The notes: generated from the letters alone by a model not told the origin. 40,096 bases of DNA from Ectothiorhodospiraceae bacterium (GCA_003565775.1 PXAT01000214.1:1-40096), one strand, 5' to 3'. Numbered from the stretch's first letter, positions 16,317 through 25,375 are shown. Numbers and translations are program-made.

Positions 16317-17125
16317 GCGGTCTGACACTGCGCCTGCGTGATGCATCCGGCGTCCCGGTGGACGTCAGCCATCTCACGCCGGAGCGCCTCGAGGGGCTGG
16401 ACACCGCGGCCATCGCTGAACTGATGGTCTGGCAGGGCGCCGAGCGCCTGCCCCTGCGCGAGGTGTTCACGGTCGACGGCACGCCCGGCGACACCCTGAC
16501 AGTCGAAACCGAATCCACCGGCCTTTGGGGCGTCGGTCATGGCATGACCCGTGGCACCATTCGCGTCACCGGGCCGGCCGGCCAGTACGCCGGGCGACGC
16601 ATGCGTGGCGGCCTACTGGAGATTCATGGCGATGCCGGTGATCATGCCGGCAATGGCATGCGCGGCGGGCGCATCATCATCGACGGCAACGCCGGCGATT
16701 ATCTCGGCGCCGCCCGCCCGGGTGAGAAATACGGCATGGAAGGCGGTCTGGTACTGGTACGCGGCAATGCCGGTGACCGTGTCGGCGAACGCATGCGCCG
16801 GGGCTCGGTCCTGATCGAGGGTGATGCCGGTAGCTGGGTCGCGGCGCGCATGCGCGCCGGCACCATCGGCATCCTGGGCACGACCGGCAGCGGCCTCGGC
16901 TGGGCCATGCGCCGCGGTACGATTCTGCTGCGCGAACAGCCCGCAGCCCTGTCGCCACTGTTCCGTGACAACGGCGAACAGCGGCTTTCGATACTGGCTC
17001 TGATGGCCAGGGCATGGCGCGAACTGGACGGCCCGTTTGCTGCGCTGAACCCGGAGCGGGTTCAGCGCTGGCTGGGTGACCGCAGCGTGCAGGGGGTCGG
17101 TGAGATCCTGCTGCTGAAGGATTGA
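16313..17125 (+). CDS. fhcC: Formyltransferase/hydrolase complex subunit C
   Basis: 270 residues. Like archaeal FwdC it is a right-handed beta-helix made of glycine-rich repeats: successive units such as GGLLEIHGDAGDHAGNGMRG, GGRIIIDGNAGDYLGA and RRGSVLIEGDAGSWVAARMRAG are plain in residues ~80-200. It is a structural subunit, with no catalytic residues expected. Last gene of fhcBADC. The convergent pterin dehydratase-like gene ends 12 bases beyond. Confidence 0.95.
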   Translation: MSGLTLRLRDASGVPVDVSHLTPERLEGLDTAAIAELMVWQGAERLPLREVFTVDGTPGDTLTVETESTGLWGVGHGMTRGTIRVTGPAGQYAGRRMRGGLLEIHGDAGDHAGNGMRGGRIIIDGNAGDYLGAARPGEKYGMEGGLVLVRGNAGDRVGERMRRGSVLIEGDAGSWVAARMRAGTIGILGTTGSGLGWAMRRGTILLREQPAALSPLFRDNGEQRLSILALMARAWRELDGPFAALNPERVQRWLGDRSVQGVGEILLLKD

Positions 17126-17137
17126 GCGCGGGCTCGC

Positions 17138-17524
17138 TCAGTCGTACTTGATGTACTTGAAGCGCGGATCGTCGGGAACACCCTCAAGCGCGCCGTCCTC
17201 GATCAGACCGGGCTGCCACTGGACGACCTCTTCGATTTTGCGTGCCAGTTCGAAGTCCTTGTCGGTGACGCCCTTGGCGGCATGGTTCATGAGCTTGACC
17301 ACGACAAAGGCGTAGGATGCGGACAGGTCAGGATGGTGAAAGGCGGCCTCCGCCAGATGGCCGACCGTATTGATGACCATAAGGGTGGATTTCCAGCCGG
17401 AGGTCTTGTACTTGCGGCGAATCCAGCCGTTTTCGAAGTACCAGTGCGGCAGTTCGTCGGCCAGCCGCGACTTGATGGTGGCCTCGTCGTAAACGGTGTC
17501 CTCGCGGCGATCAGTGGGACTCAT
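17138..17524 (-). CDS. Pterin-4a-carbinolamine dehydratase-like protein
   Basis: 128 residues from ATG at 17524, with GGAGG at good distance; the longer open frame upstream has no family similarity. PCD proteins dehydrate 4a-hydroxy-pterins and can bind reduced pterins. The motif is present: HHPDLSASYAFVVVKLMNH with His63, His64 and His81, followed by GVTDKD. There is no phenylalanine hydroxylase nearby, and PCD-like genes are frequent next to C1 genes in methylotrophs, so protection or recycling of H4MPT is a fair inference. Both N-terminal and C-terminal (FKYIKYD) tails are longer than in PhhB. It diverges from the fdh operon across about 200 bases. Confidence 0.85.
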   Translation of the reverse strand: MSPTDRREDTVYDEATIKSRLADELPHWYFENGWIRRKYKTSGWKSTLMVINTVGHLAEAAFHHPDLSASYAFVVVKLMNHAAKGVTDKDFELARKIEEVVQWQPGLIEDGALEGVPDDPRFKYIKYD

Positions 17525-17604
17525 GGCAATGCCTCCTGCTTTGGGGGTTGTGCGGGGCGCGCCGACTGGCGCGAACGCGAAACCGGGGCGATGCGTCCAA
17601 GGTA

Positions 17605-17620
17605 CAGCCTGTTCAGGCTG
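17605..17620. promoter_or_regulatory. Inverted repeat upstream of the fdh sigma-54 promoter
   Basis: CAGCCTG TT CAGGCTG is a perfect 7-bp inverted repeat, about 60 bases upstream of the -24 element. Possible activator site or operator; the sequence differs from the palindrome at 12156. The adjoining TGCGTCCAAGG (17592-17602) recurs near mtdB. Confidence 0.4.
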
Positions 17621-17677
17621 CGCCACAATGGCCGCGGACCTCGAGAGAACGAACGGCATGCGCGAGCCGGTACGTAG

Positions 17678-17693
17678 CGGCACGAGCATTGCA
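17678..17693 (+). promoter_or_regulatory. Sigma-54 (RpoN) promoter of the formate dehydrogenase operon
   Basis: CGGCACG AGCA TTGCA differs from TGGCACGN4TTGCW only in the first base, with GG (17679-17680) and GC (17691-17692) 10 bases apart. The start would be near 17704, giving a leader of about 27 bases before the fdhB ATG. Confidence 0.72.
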
Positions 17694-17730
17694 ATACGAT
17701 TTCAATAACAGTTGGACGGAGCGCTCCGGA

Positions 17731-19356
17731 ATGAAGTTGTTGCAAACCATGCTCGCCCTGCAGGAGCGAGAGGGCTGGCTGAGTGACGAAACCCTCGGTC
17801 GGCTGGCAAGGGAAACCGGCGAACCGCTGTATCGGCTCGAAGGCCTGAGAAGCTTCTACCCGGTCTTTCAGGAACAGCCCGGTGCCAAACATGTGATCGA
17901 GGTCTGCCGGGATGTGGTCTGCCGCATGCAGGGCGCACCAGCGTTCCGCGAGGAATTGCTGCGCGAACTGCGCGACGACCCGGACGTGGAAGTCCGCGAG
18001 GTGTCCTGCCTCGGTCGTTGCGAGCAGGCACCCGTGGCCGTGGTGGACCATCATCACGACGCCAGCAACGCCACCGAAGTGAAACTGGCCCTGTCCGGGC
18101 ATCCCGGCCAGAACGGGGTGATGCAGGCACACGATGCCGCCACCGACCCTTACGCTTCCGCCGAAGATCATTACGGCGTGTTCCGCGGCCTGCGGGATGG
18201 CGACCCCGATGCGGGCCGTGATTCGGTGATCGACCAGCTCAAGGCATCCGGCCTGCGCGGCATGGGCGGCGCCGGTTTCCCGACCGGTATGAAGTGGGCC
18301 TTCACCCGCGGCGCCAAGGGTGGACCGAAACAGCTGGTCTGCAATGCGGACGAGAGCGAACCGGGCACCTTCAAGGACCGTTGCCTGATGGAAACCCTGC
18401 CGCATCTGATGATCGAAGGCATGATCATCGGCGGCTGGGTGATCAATGCCGAACGGGGTATCGTCTATCTGCGTCACGAGTACGGCGCCGCTGCCGACGC
18501 GCTGCGCCGGGAACTGGTTCGGGCACGCGAATTCGGCGTACTGGGACCCGACGCCTTCGGCCCGGGCAAGCCGTTCGACATGGAGATCTTCATCTCTCCC
18601 GGCGGCTACATCCTCGGTGAGGAAACCGCACTGCTGGAGGCTCTGGAGGACAAGCGGGGCGAACCGCGCAACAAGCCGCCGTTCCCGACCAATTTCGGCC
18701 TCAACGGCCTGCCCACGCTGATGAACAACGTCGAAACCTTCGCCGCCGTGCCGATGATCGTCGACAAGGGCGGTGACTGGTGGAAGGCGCAGGGCGTCAA
18801 CGACTGCCCAGGGCTCAAGTACATGGCAGTATCCGGTGACGTGTCCCGGCCGGGAGTGTACTGCGTACCGATGGGAACCACGGTGGCCGATCTGATCCAG
18901 CGGGCCGGTGGCGTCGCCGGCGGCGAAAAGCTGCTGGCGTTCTCGCCGGGTGGCGCGTCCACGCGCTTCCTGCCGGCCGACAAGGCCGACACGCCGCTGG
19001 ACTTCGATGCCCTGCAGAAGGCCGGCAGCTCGCTGGGGTCCGGCGCCTTCGTCGCCGTGGCCGAGGGCCGCGACCTGCTGGATCTGGCGACGGCACAGGC
19101 GCGCTTCTTCCGCAATGAGTCCTGCGGCAAGTGCGTGCCCTGCCGGGTTGGCAGCAACAAGGCCGTGGCCATGCTGGAGGATGCACTGCGCGGCGATATC
19201 GAAGCCGGGCTGCCGGACTTGCTGAATGAACTTGACGACACCCTGGCGCAGACTTCCATCTGCGGCCTGGGGCAGGTCGCACTGTCGCCGGTCACCGGCG
19301 TCATGGAACTGTTTCCGGAAGTCGCGCGGCGGCTGGAAAAACGGGAGGACGCATGA
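17731..19356 (+). CDS. fdhB: NAD-dependent formate dehydrogenase beta subunit (fused NuoE-NuoF type)
   Basis: 541 residues from ATG at 17731; the 61 codons open upstream include the promoter. Residues ~1-130 form a NuoE-like thioredoxin-fold [2Fe-2S] domain with Cys-x4-Cys (EVCRDVVC) and Cys-x3-Cys (SCLGRC). The rest is NuoF-like: GMGGAGFPTGMKW for FMN, CNADESEPGTFKDR, GYILGEETALLEALE, and the [4Fe-4S] site SCGKCVPCR with the fourth Cys in TSICGLG. It would pass formate electrons to NAD+. The fused architecture is that of Methylorubrum Fdh1B, a tungsten enzyme. Its stop overlaps the next start (ATGA). Confidence 0.93.
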   Translation: MKLLQTMLALQEREGWLSDETLGRLARETGEPLYRLEGLRSFYPVFQEQPGAKHVIEVCRDVVCRMQGAPAFREELLRELRDDPDVEVREVSCLGRCEQAPVAVVDHHHDASNATEVKLALSGHPGQNGVMQAHDAATDPYASAEDHYGVFRGLRDGDPDAGRDSVIDQLKASGLRGMGGAGFPTGMKWAFTRGAKGGPKQLVCNADESEPGTFKDRCLMETLPHLMIEGMIIGGWVINAERGIVYLRHEYGAAADALRRELVRAREFGVLGPDAFGPGKPFDMEIFISPGGYILGEETALLEALEDKRGEPRNKPPFPTNFGLNGLPTLMNNVETFAAVPMIVDKGGDWWKAQGVNDCPGLKYMAVSGDVSRPGVYCVPMGTTVADLIQRAGGVAGGEKLLAFSPGGASTRFLPADKADTPLDFDALQKAGSSLGSGAFVAVAEGRDLLDLATAQARFFRNESCGKCVPCRVGSNKAVAMLEDALRGDIEAGLPDLLNELDDTLAQTSICGLGQVALSPVTGVMELFPEVARRLEKREDA

Positions 19357-20030
19357 GCGAAGAAACCGTCAATCTGACCATCGATGGCCAGTCCATCGAG
19401 GTTCCGGCCGGCACCACCATCTGGGATGCGGCACGCGAACTGGGCATCGACATTCCGGTGCTCTGCCACAGTCCGCGCATGCGTCCGGTCGGCGTCTGTC
19501 GCATGTGTGTGGTCGATGTCGGCGCGCGCAACCTGCAGGCCTCCTGTGTGCGGCCCTGTGAAGACGGCATGGACGTGGACACCCGTTCGGAGAAGGTGGA
19601 GAAGCATCGCCGCATGCTGCTGGAGATGCTGCTCGCCGATTATCCGGAAGACAGCGCCCGTGACGCCGCCACCGGCGACGACGAACTGCTGAACATGGCC
19701 CGTGATTACGGCATCACCGAAGTGCGGCTGAGGGACGGCGCCGCCGGTCGACCGGCGGGCGTGGACCTGTCCTCGCCGGTGATCGCGGTCGATCACCAGG
19801 CCTGCATCCTCTGTGATCGCTGTGTCCGCGGTTGCAACGAATTGCAGCACAACGACGTCATCACCCGATCCGGCAAGGGCTACGGCACGCGCATCGCCTT
19901 CGATCTGGATACCGCCATGGGCGAAAGCACCTGCGTGTCCTGCGGTGAATGCATGGCCGTCTGCCCCACCGGCGCGCTGACCAATCGGGCGCTGGCCGAT
20001 CTCAAACTGGAGCCGCTGGGCAGCGACTGA
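19353..20030 (+). CDS. NuoG-like iron-sulfur subunit of formate dehydrogenase (separate gene)
   Basis: 225 residues. A plant-type [2Fe-2S] domain (Cys38, Cys49, Cys52, Cys65 with normal spacing) is followed by a ferredoxin-like pair of [4Fe-4S] sites (Cys151/154/157/161 and Cys194/197/200/204). In FdsA or Fdh1A this part is fused to the catalytic subunit; here it stands alone and ends before the catalytic region. The His-Cys3 cluster site that normally lies between the two (HPLDC-x2-C-x5-C) is gone: the corresponding stretch at residues 97-112 reads YPEDSARDAATGDDEL, with no His or Cys. It should link FdhA to the NuoEF subunit. Confidence 0.88.
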   Translation: MSEETVNLTIDGQSIEVPAGTTIWDAARELGIDIPVLCHSPRMRPVGVCRMCVVDVGARNLQASCVRPCEDGMDVDTRSEKVEKHRRMLLEMLLADYPEDSARDAATGDDELLNMARDYGITEVRLRDGAAGRPAGVDLSSPVIAVDHQACILCDRCVRGCNELQHNDVITRSGKGYGTRIAFDLDTAMGESTCVSCGECMAVCPTGALTNRALADLKLEPLGSD

Positions 20031-20055
20031 GGCTGCCGGCAAAGGAGAAGTCATC

Positions 20056-22278
20056 ATGCGCAAGATTCCCGCATCTACCGGTGAACAGCGAAAGGCGGTG
20101 GGTTTCGAGGGCGTCGATTCCCTCTGCCCCTATTGTGGCGTCGGCTGTGCGCTGACCTATCGGGTCGACAGCGAACACAAGCGGATTCTGGACGTCAGTG
20201 GTCGCGATGGCGCCGCCAACTCCGGCCGCCTGTGCGTCAAGGGCCGCTACGGCTTCGACTACGCCATGCACGCCTCACGGCTGACCAAACCGCTGATCCG
20301 GCGTGAGGACAGCTACCCGAAGACCGCCCTGTCGGCGGATGTCCTCGGCGAAACCGGCGGCAAGCGAAAGCGCAAGCCGGGCGGGAAGGTGAATTACGAG
20401 GACGTCAGCCAGCACTTCCGCGAAGCCAGCTGGGATGAAGCGCTGGAACTGGTCGGTCGGCGTCTGGGCGAAATCCGCGACACCCATGGCGGTGATGCGC
20501 TGGCCGGCTTCGGTTCGGCCAAGGGCTCCAACGAGGAGGCCTACCTGTTCCAGAAGCTGATTCGCACCGGCTTCCGCACCAACAATGTCGATCACTGCAC
20601 GCGTCTTTGCCACGCCTCGTCCGTTGCAGCGCTGCTGGAAGGCGTCGGTTCGGGCGCGGTCACCAACGTGGTGCGCGACATCGAGAACGCGGACAGCGCC
20701 CTGCTGGTCGGCTGCAACCCCACCGAAAACCACCCGGTGGCGGCGACCTTCATCAAGGAAGCGGCGGAGAAAGGCACCAAACTGGTGATCGTCAACACCC
20801 GCCGTCCGCGTCTGGCCGACCACGCCGAGGTCTACCTGCAGATCCATCCGGGCACCGACGTGGCGCTGTTCAACGGCATCATGCACGTGCTGATCAAGGA
20901 AGACCGGATCGATCACGACTTCATCGCCAGGCGGACCGAGGGCTTCGACGAGATCCGCGAGACCGTGCAGGACTACTCCCCGGACGTCGTTGCCAATCTC
21001 TGCGGCGTCGACAGGGACGAACTGATCAAGGCCGCGCGTCTGCTGGGTGCCGATCAGCGGTCGATGTACTTCTGGGGCATGGGCATCAGCCAGCACACCC
21101 ACGGCACCGACAACTCGCGCTGCATCATCGCCATGGCGATGATCACCGGCAATGTCGGCAAGTCGGGAACCGGCCTGCATCCCCTGCGTGGACAGAACAA
21201 CGTGCAGGGTGCCTCCGACGCCGGCCTGATTCCGATGGTGTATCCGGACTATCAGCCGGTCAACGACCCGGAAATCCAGAAGAAATTCGAGGAATACTGG
21301 GGTTGCGAATTGTCGCCGACTCCCGGCCTGACCGTGACCGAAATCATGCATGGTGCGCTGGATGGCAGCATCAAGGGCATGTACGTCCAGGGTGAAAATC
21401 CGTTCGTCTCCGACCCGGATACCAACAAGGTCCGCGAGGGCCTGATGGCGCTGGACTTCCTGGTGGTCCAGGACATCTTCATGACCGAAACGGCGGAATT
21501 CGCCGATGTTATCCTGCCCGGCAGCTCGTTCATGGAAAAACTGGGTACATACACGAACACCGACCGTCGTGTGCAGATCGGCCGGCCCGCACTGGCGCTA
21601 CCCGGCGATGCGCGTCAGGACCTGGACATCATCTGCGAGATCGGTCGCCGCATGGGCGCACCGATGGAGTACGACTCCGTGGCACAGGTGTTCGACGAGT
21701 TCGTCGGCTGCACCACCGAGTATCAGAACCTCAGTCATGACGCGCTGGGCCGGAATGGCAAATGGTATCCCTGCCACGATCCGGTCAATTCCGAAGGCGA
21801 GCGCATCGTGTTCGCGGAACGCTTTCCGCGGCCCAACGGCAAGGCCCTGCTGGTGGCAGCACGGCAGAGCCCGCCGCACGAGAAGACCGATACCGAGTAC
21901 CCGCTGGTCCTCAACACCGGCCGCATGCTCGAGCATTGGCACACCGGCAGCATGACGCGCCGTTCGGTGGCACTGGACACCATCAGTCCGGAGGCTTTTG
22001 TCGAGCTGAACCCGAATGATGCGGCGCAGCTACAGATCACCGACGGGCAGATCGTCGAGGTGCGTTCGCGCCGCGGTTCAATCCAGCTGAAGGCACAGTT
22101 GATGGATCGCATCGCCGAAGGCTCGGTCTTCATCCCGATGCACTTCCGCGAGGCGTCCGCCAACGTGCTCACGGATCCGGCCGTGGATCCCCAGGGCAAG
22201 ATCCCGTCGTTCAAGTACAGTGCCGTTTCGGTAAAGCCGCTGGCCGAGCCCACGGCACGTGCGGGCGGCAGCAACTGA
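20056..22278 (+). CDS. fdhA: Formate dehydrogenase catalytic alpha subunit (Mo/W-bis-MGD)
   Basis: 740 residues, with AAGGAGAA 8 bases before the ATG. It oxidises formate to CO2 in the cytoplasm. The N-terminal [4Fe-4S] site is Cys24, Cys27, Cys31 and Cys60 (CPYCGVGC, GRLCVKGR). The active-site pair Cys185-His186 is in DHCTRLCHASS, so it is the cysteine, not selenocysteine, form; no in-frame TGA occurs. Typical blocks are SNEEAYLFQKLIR, GCNPTENHPVAATFIK, GMGISQHTHGTDNSRCIIAM, LRGQNNVQGASDAGLIP, NTGRMLEHWHTGSMTRRS. A basic insert (GKRKRKPGGK, residues 101-110) is unusual. Whether it takes Mo or W cannot be read from sequence. Confidence 0.95.
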   Translation: MRKIPASTGEQRKAVGFEGVDSLCPYCGVGCALTYRVDSEHKRILDVSGRDGAANSGRLCVKGRYGFDYAMHASRLTKPLIRREDSYPKTALSADVLGETGGKRKRKPGGKVNYEDVSQHFREASWDEALELVGRRLGEIRDTHGGDALAGFGSAKGSNEEAYLFQKLIRTGFRTNNVDHCTRLCHASSVAALLEGVGSGAVTNVVRDIENADSALLVGCNPTENHPVAATFIKEAAEKGTKLVIVNTRRPRLADHAEVYLQIHPGTDVALFNGIMHVLIKEDRIDHDFIARRTEGFDEIRETVQDYSPDVVANLCGVDRDELIKAARLLGADQRSMYFWGMGISQHTHGTDNSRCIIAMAMITGNVGKSGTGLHPLRGQNNVQGASDAGLIPMVYPDYQPVNDPEIQKKFEEYWGCELSPTPGLTVTEIMHGALDGSIKGMYVQGENPFVSDPDTNKVREGLMALDFLVVQDIFMTETAEFADVILPGSSFMEKLGTYTNTDRRVQIGRPALALPGDARQDLDIICEIGRRMGAPMEYDSVAQVFDEFVGCTTEYQNLSHDALGRNGKWYPCHDPVNSEGERIVFAERFPRPNGKALLVAARQSPPHEKTDTEYPLVLNTGRMLEHWHTGSMTRRSVALDTISPEAFVELNPNDAAQLQITDGQIVEVRSRRGSIQLKAQLMDRIAEGSVFIPMHFREASANVLTDPAVDPQGKIPSFKYSAVSVKPLAEPTARAGGSN

Positions 22279-22289
22279 GGACACCAGAG

Positions 22290-22970
22290 GTGGTTGATCG
22301 CCCGGCCCGTCGTCCGCGTGCACTGCGGGCCATGCCCGCAACGGGCATGGATGCCTGGCTTGCGTCCGGGGTGCCGGCGCCACTGCCGCTGGCGCTGGAA
22401 CGCGAGTGCGGGCTGGCGGCGGACTCCGGGCAGGGCTACCTCATTTCCCTGGGCAGCAACGAAGACCCGCAGACGCGGATCGTTACCGCCTTGAGCATGC
22501 TGGTGCGGCGTCACGGGGCTCTTGTCGTCAGTCGCGTCTACAGCACCGAAGCCGCCGGCGATCAGGTCGGCGGGCCGCGCTTTCTGAATCTGGCTGCGTA
22601 TCTGCGTAGCTTTCTGAGCCCGGCGCAGCTGAAGGCCGAGTTACAGCGCATGGAGATTCGTCTGGGTCGCCAGCGCTCAGCCGACGGCCGGCCACTGCCC
22701 GTCAGCATTGATCTCGATATTCTGGCCGGGCCGCTAGATCAGGCCCGGGTTCTGGGCGATGACGGCCGCGCGCTGGATGTCCCGGAATTCATGCAACGCC
22801 CGGTGCACGAATTGCTGATCGCCCTGAATGCGAGTCGGGCACCGGTGCCGCTGGCGCCGGGACCTTGCTGCGAACTCGACCTGAACGGCTGGCGCATCGG
22901 CCAGCAACCGGTTCTGCTGCGGACCCAGGGCGAGCAGCGCATCACTACCGCCGGCCCCCTGGTGCACTGA
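22290..22970 (+). CDS. FolK-like hydroxymethyldihydropterin pyrophosphokinase
   Basis: 226 residues from GTG at 22290. HPPK transfers pyrophosphate from ATP to 6-hydroxymethyl-dihydropterin, needed before fusion to the arylamine in folate and H4MPT. The HPPK start YLISLGSNEDP (from residue 50), FLNLAAYL, and the Mg-binding SIDLDIL (Asp141, Asp143) are clear. Compared with E. coli FolK it has about 48 extra N-terminal residues, lacks the RWGPRT loop before the Asp pair, and has a long C-terminal tail. Being 11 bases after fdhA in a C1 operon, a dedicated role in H4MPT synthesis is likely, but folate synthesis cannot be excluded. Confidence 0.78.
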   Translation: MVDRPARRPRALRAMPATGMDAWLASGVPAPLPLALERECGLAADSGQGYLISLGSNEDPQTRIVTALSMLVRRHGALVVSRVYSTEAAGDQVGGPRFLNLAAYLRSFLSPAQLKAELQRMEIRLGRQRSADGRPLPVSIDLDILAGPLDQARVLGDDGRALDVPEFMQRPVHELLIALNASRAPVPLAPGPCCELDLNGWRIGQQPVLLRTQGEQRITTAGPLVH

Positions 22971-23334
22971 CCCGGTCTGTCGGACCCCGCCATATCCGCC
23001 GAACTAGAAGACAAGCTGCCGGTCAAATCAACAACCTGCACGTTCCGGTTGCCTTGAATACTGGACTGGGCACTGCCATATTGCTAATTGCCTCAGGGAA
23101 GACCGGCGACGATCGGTCACGGGAAACGTCGCAGATGGACGGATCCCCGAGAATCAGGTGGCCATCGCTGACCGCCCCGAACAGGATGCAGCAGGAATTC
23201 CGCCGACCCGTGCGCGCCGGCAAAAGGTTTCTGCGCACAATGTTGCCGTAGAACGGAAAGGATTCGGATGAAGACAGACGGCAAAAATACAAATAATTGA
23301 TAATAATAAACAAATCCGGAAGAGAGCTTTTGAC
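22971..23334. other. 364-base intergenic region ahead of the sigma-54 activator gene
   Basis: No gene is credible. The last ~50 bases (23282-23317) are strikingly AT-rich for this genome (AAAATACAAATAATTG, ATAATAATAAAC) and probably include the activator's promoter. No acceptable sigma-54 site was seen. GGTCTGTCGGACC at 22974 is a small hairpin just after the FolK-like gene with no T-run. Confidence 0.5.
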
Positions 23335-25314
23335 ATGACGATGCCTGATAGTGCAGTTGATCATGCGGCCCTGGTACGGGCGACCCTGGATGGAGAGAGG
23401 AAAATTGCGAAAACGGCCATCGAGGCGTCCTGGCGACGCTGCGCCGAACATTACGGACTGGAGCCGGACGACAACAAGGCGCCGCCGGTCCTGACTCTGC
23501 CGGAACTGCGCGAACGTGAAGATCGCCTCAGCGATCTGATCGAAATCGCCGATTTCGAAATGCAGACCCTGTACCAGCAGGTTGCCGGCTCCAAGTACGC
23601 CGTGGTCCTGACCGACCATGAGGGCGTGATCCTGCGGTGCCTGTCCGAGGCCGGCTTCGATCAGGCAGCCCGCGACAGCGGCCTGCGCGCTGGTGGCCTC
23701 TGGAACGAACCGGAACAGGGCACCAACGGCATGGGTACCTGTCTTGTCGAAGAGCGCCCGGTCGTGATCCACCACGCGGAGCACTTCCTGTCCCGCAACA
23801 CCGGTCTGACCTGTGCCGCCGTGCCGATCCACAGCCCGGATGGCACGCTGCTCGGGGTTCTCGATGCCTCCAGCGACTCCCAGTATGCCCAGCAGCACAC
23901 GATGGCACTGGTGGACATGTCCGCCCAGATCATCGAGAACCGTCTGTTTCTGAAGCAGCACGAGGAAGACTTCGTGCTGCGGTTCCACAGCCGCGCCGAA
24001 TACGTCGCGACATCCGGCGAGGGCATGATCGCCATCCGCGGTGACGGACAGATCCTCAACGCCAACCGCAGTGCCCTGATGCAACTTGGTTTCGAGACCC
24101 AGGCCGAACTGCGCAAGCTGATGATCGACGAAGTGTTCGAAACCGGGATGGACGAACTCTGCCTTGGGCCGCGTTTTCAGGGCCTGCATCCCAAGGCCTT
24201 GCGCGAAGTCAGGCACAGTCGCCTGTTCTTTGCCGTGGTGCAGAGACCGCGCGGCATGGAAGATCATCTGCTGCTGCCCGGAAGCGATGTCGCCGATGGC
24301 GCCCGCACGGCCCGTGGTGCCGTTCGCGAAGGCAGCGATGTCTCACCGCTGGATTCACTGCATTACGGCGACAGCACGATGGCCTACAACATCCGCTGTG
24401 CAAAACGGGTTCTGGAGCGGGACATCCCGCTGCTGCTCCAAGGTGAGACGGGTACCGGGAAAGAGGTGTTCAGTCGTGCGATTCACGACTCCGGCACGCG
24501 GGCGGAGCAGCCGTTCATCGCGGTCAACTGCGCCTCGATCCCGGACACTCTGATCGAAAGCGAGTTGTTCGGCTATCGTGCCGGCGCCTTTACCGGCGCC
24601 AACCGCAAGGGGCAGCGGGGCAAGATCCTGGACGCCAACGGCGGCACGCTGTTCCTCGATGAAATTGGCGACATGCCGGTAGAACTTCAGGCACGCCTGT
24701 TACGGGTGCTCGAGACCAAGGAGGTCTTGCCACTGGGTAGCAGTACCGCGGTCAAGGTCGACATCCGGATCATCAGTGCCACACACCGTTCACTCAAGGA
24801 GATGGTCAAGCAGGACCGATTCCGTGAGGACCTTTATTACCGTATCAACGGCCTGACCCTGACCCTGCCGTCGCTGAACGAACGGACTGACAAGAAGCGT
24901 CTGATCGCCGAAGTGCTGGCGTCGGAGATGCCCGATGACCGTGCCGTGGAGATCGATGACAGCGTCTGGGACACCCTGATGGACTATCACTGGCCGGGCA
25001 ACGTGCGGCAACTCCGGCTGGTATTGCGCACGGCATTGGCCCTGTCGGACGAGGTCATGGACCTGGAGCACCTTCCGGCCGAAGTCCGCCAGATGGAAAG
25101 CAGCGGCAGGACCATGCCGGAGTCGTCGGACGGCGATGACGAGGATCCGCCGGTCAGCAGCAATCCGCTGGAAGCCGCCGAGCGGGAGGCGCTGGTGGAG
25201 GTCCTCGAACGGTATCGCTGGAATATCACGCGGGTCGCCAAACACCTCAATGTCTGCCGTAACACGCTTTATCGGAAGATGCGGCGGCACAACGTGAAGC
25301 TGGGTAACTCCTGA
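23335..25314 (+). CDS. Sigma-54-dependent transcriptional activator, AcoR type (GAF - AAA+ - Fis HTH)
   Basis: 659 residues. No phosphoreceiver domain. Residues ~50-210 are an AcoR-like GAF sensor (EPEQGTNGMGTCLVEERPVVIHHAEHF, CAAVPIHSPDGTLLGVLDAS); ~220-305 look like a degenerate PAS domain. The AAA+ domain has Walker A GETGTGKE (370-377), the sigma-54 contact loop GAFTGA (417-422) and Walker B GGTLFLDEIGD, so it should be a functional enhancer-binding protein. The end carries a Fis-type helix-turn-helix (WNITRVAKHLNVCRNTLYRKMRRH). With three sigma-54 promoters on C1 genes in the window, it is the obvious candidate to activate them, probably sensing a small metabolite through GAF. GGAAGAGAG precedes ATGACGATG. 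Confidence 0.93.
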   Translation: MTMPDSAVDHAALVRATLDGERKIAKTAIEASWRRCAEHYGLEPDDNKAPPVLTLPELREREDRLSDLIEIADFEMQTLYQQVAGSKYAVVLTDHEGVILRCLSEAGFDQAARDSGLRAGGLWNEPEQGTNGMGTCLVEERPVVIHHAEHFLSRNTGLTCAAVPIHSPDGTLLGVLDASSDSQYAQQHTMALVDMSAQIIENRLFLKQHEEDFVLRFHSRAEYVATSGEGMIAIRGDGQILNANRSALMQLGFETQAELRKLMIDEVFETGMDELCLGPRFQGLHPKALREVRHSRLFFAVVQRPRGMEDHLLLPGSDVADGARTARGAVREGSDVSPLDSLHYGDSTMAYNIRCAKRVLERDIPLLLQGETGTGKEVFSRAIHDSGTRAEQPFIAVNCASIPDTLIESELFGYRAGAFTGANRKGQRGKILDANGGTLFLDEIGDMPVELQARLLRVLETKEVLPLGSSTAVKVDIRIISATHRSLKEMVKQDRFREDLYYRINGLTLTLPSLNERTDKKRLIAEVLASEMPDDRAVEIDDSVWDTLMDYHWPGNVRQLRLVLRTALALSDEVMDLEHLPAEVRQMESSGRTMPESSDGDDEDPPVSSNPLEAAEREALVEVLERYRWNITRVAKHLNVCRNTLYRKMRRHNVKLGNS

Positions 25315-25337
25315 CGGCGGAAGCAAGCCGTTCCCGT

Positions 25338-25375
25338 CCCGAATCCTGTTTCGGGCTGAGCGTTAAGGAAACGCT
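25338..25375. other. Two adjacent small hairpins after the activator gene
   Basis: CCCGAA/TTCGGG (25338-25343, 25350-25355) and AGCGTT/AACGCT (25359-25364, 25370-25375). Neither has a clean T-run; TTACCCTTTCCCC follows. They may act as an inefficient terminator before the DHPS-like gene. TAAGGAAACGCTG within the second is also the first 13 bases of the dispersed repeat. Confidence 0.35.

Noticed and set aside
20056-22278. Selenocysteine formate dehydrogenase
   Set aside because: The active-site position is a Cys codon and the frame has no internal TGA.
25362-25375. Another copy of the dispersed repeat
   Set aside because: Only 13 bases (TAAGGAAACGCTG) match, and they form part of a local hairpin; too short to count.
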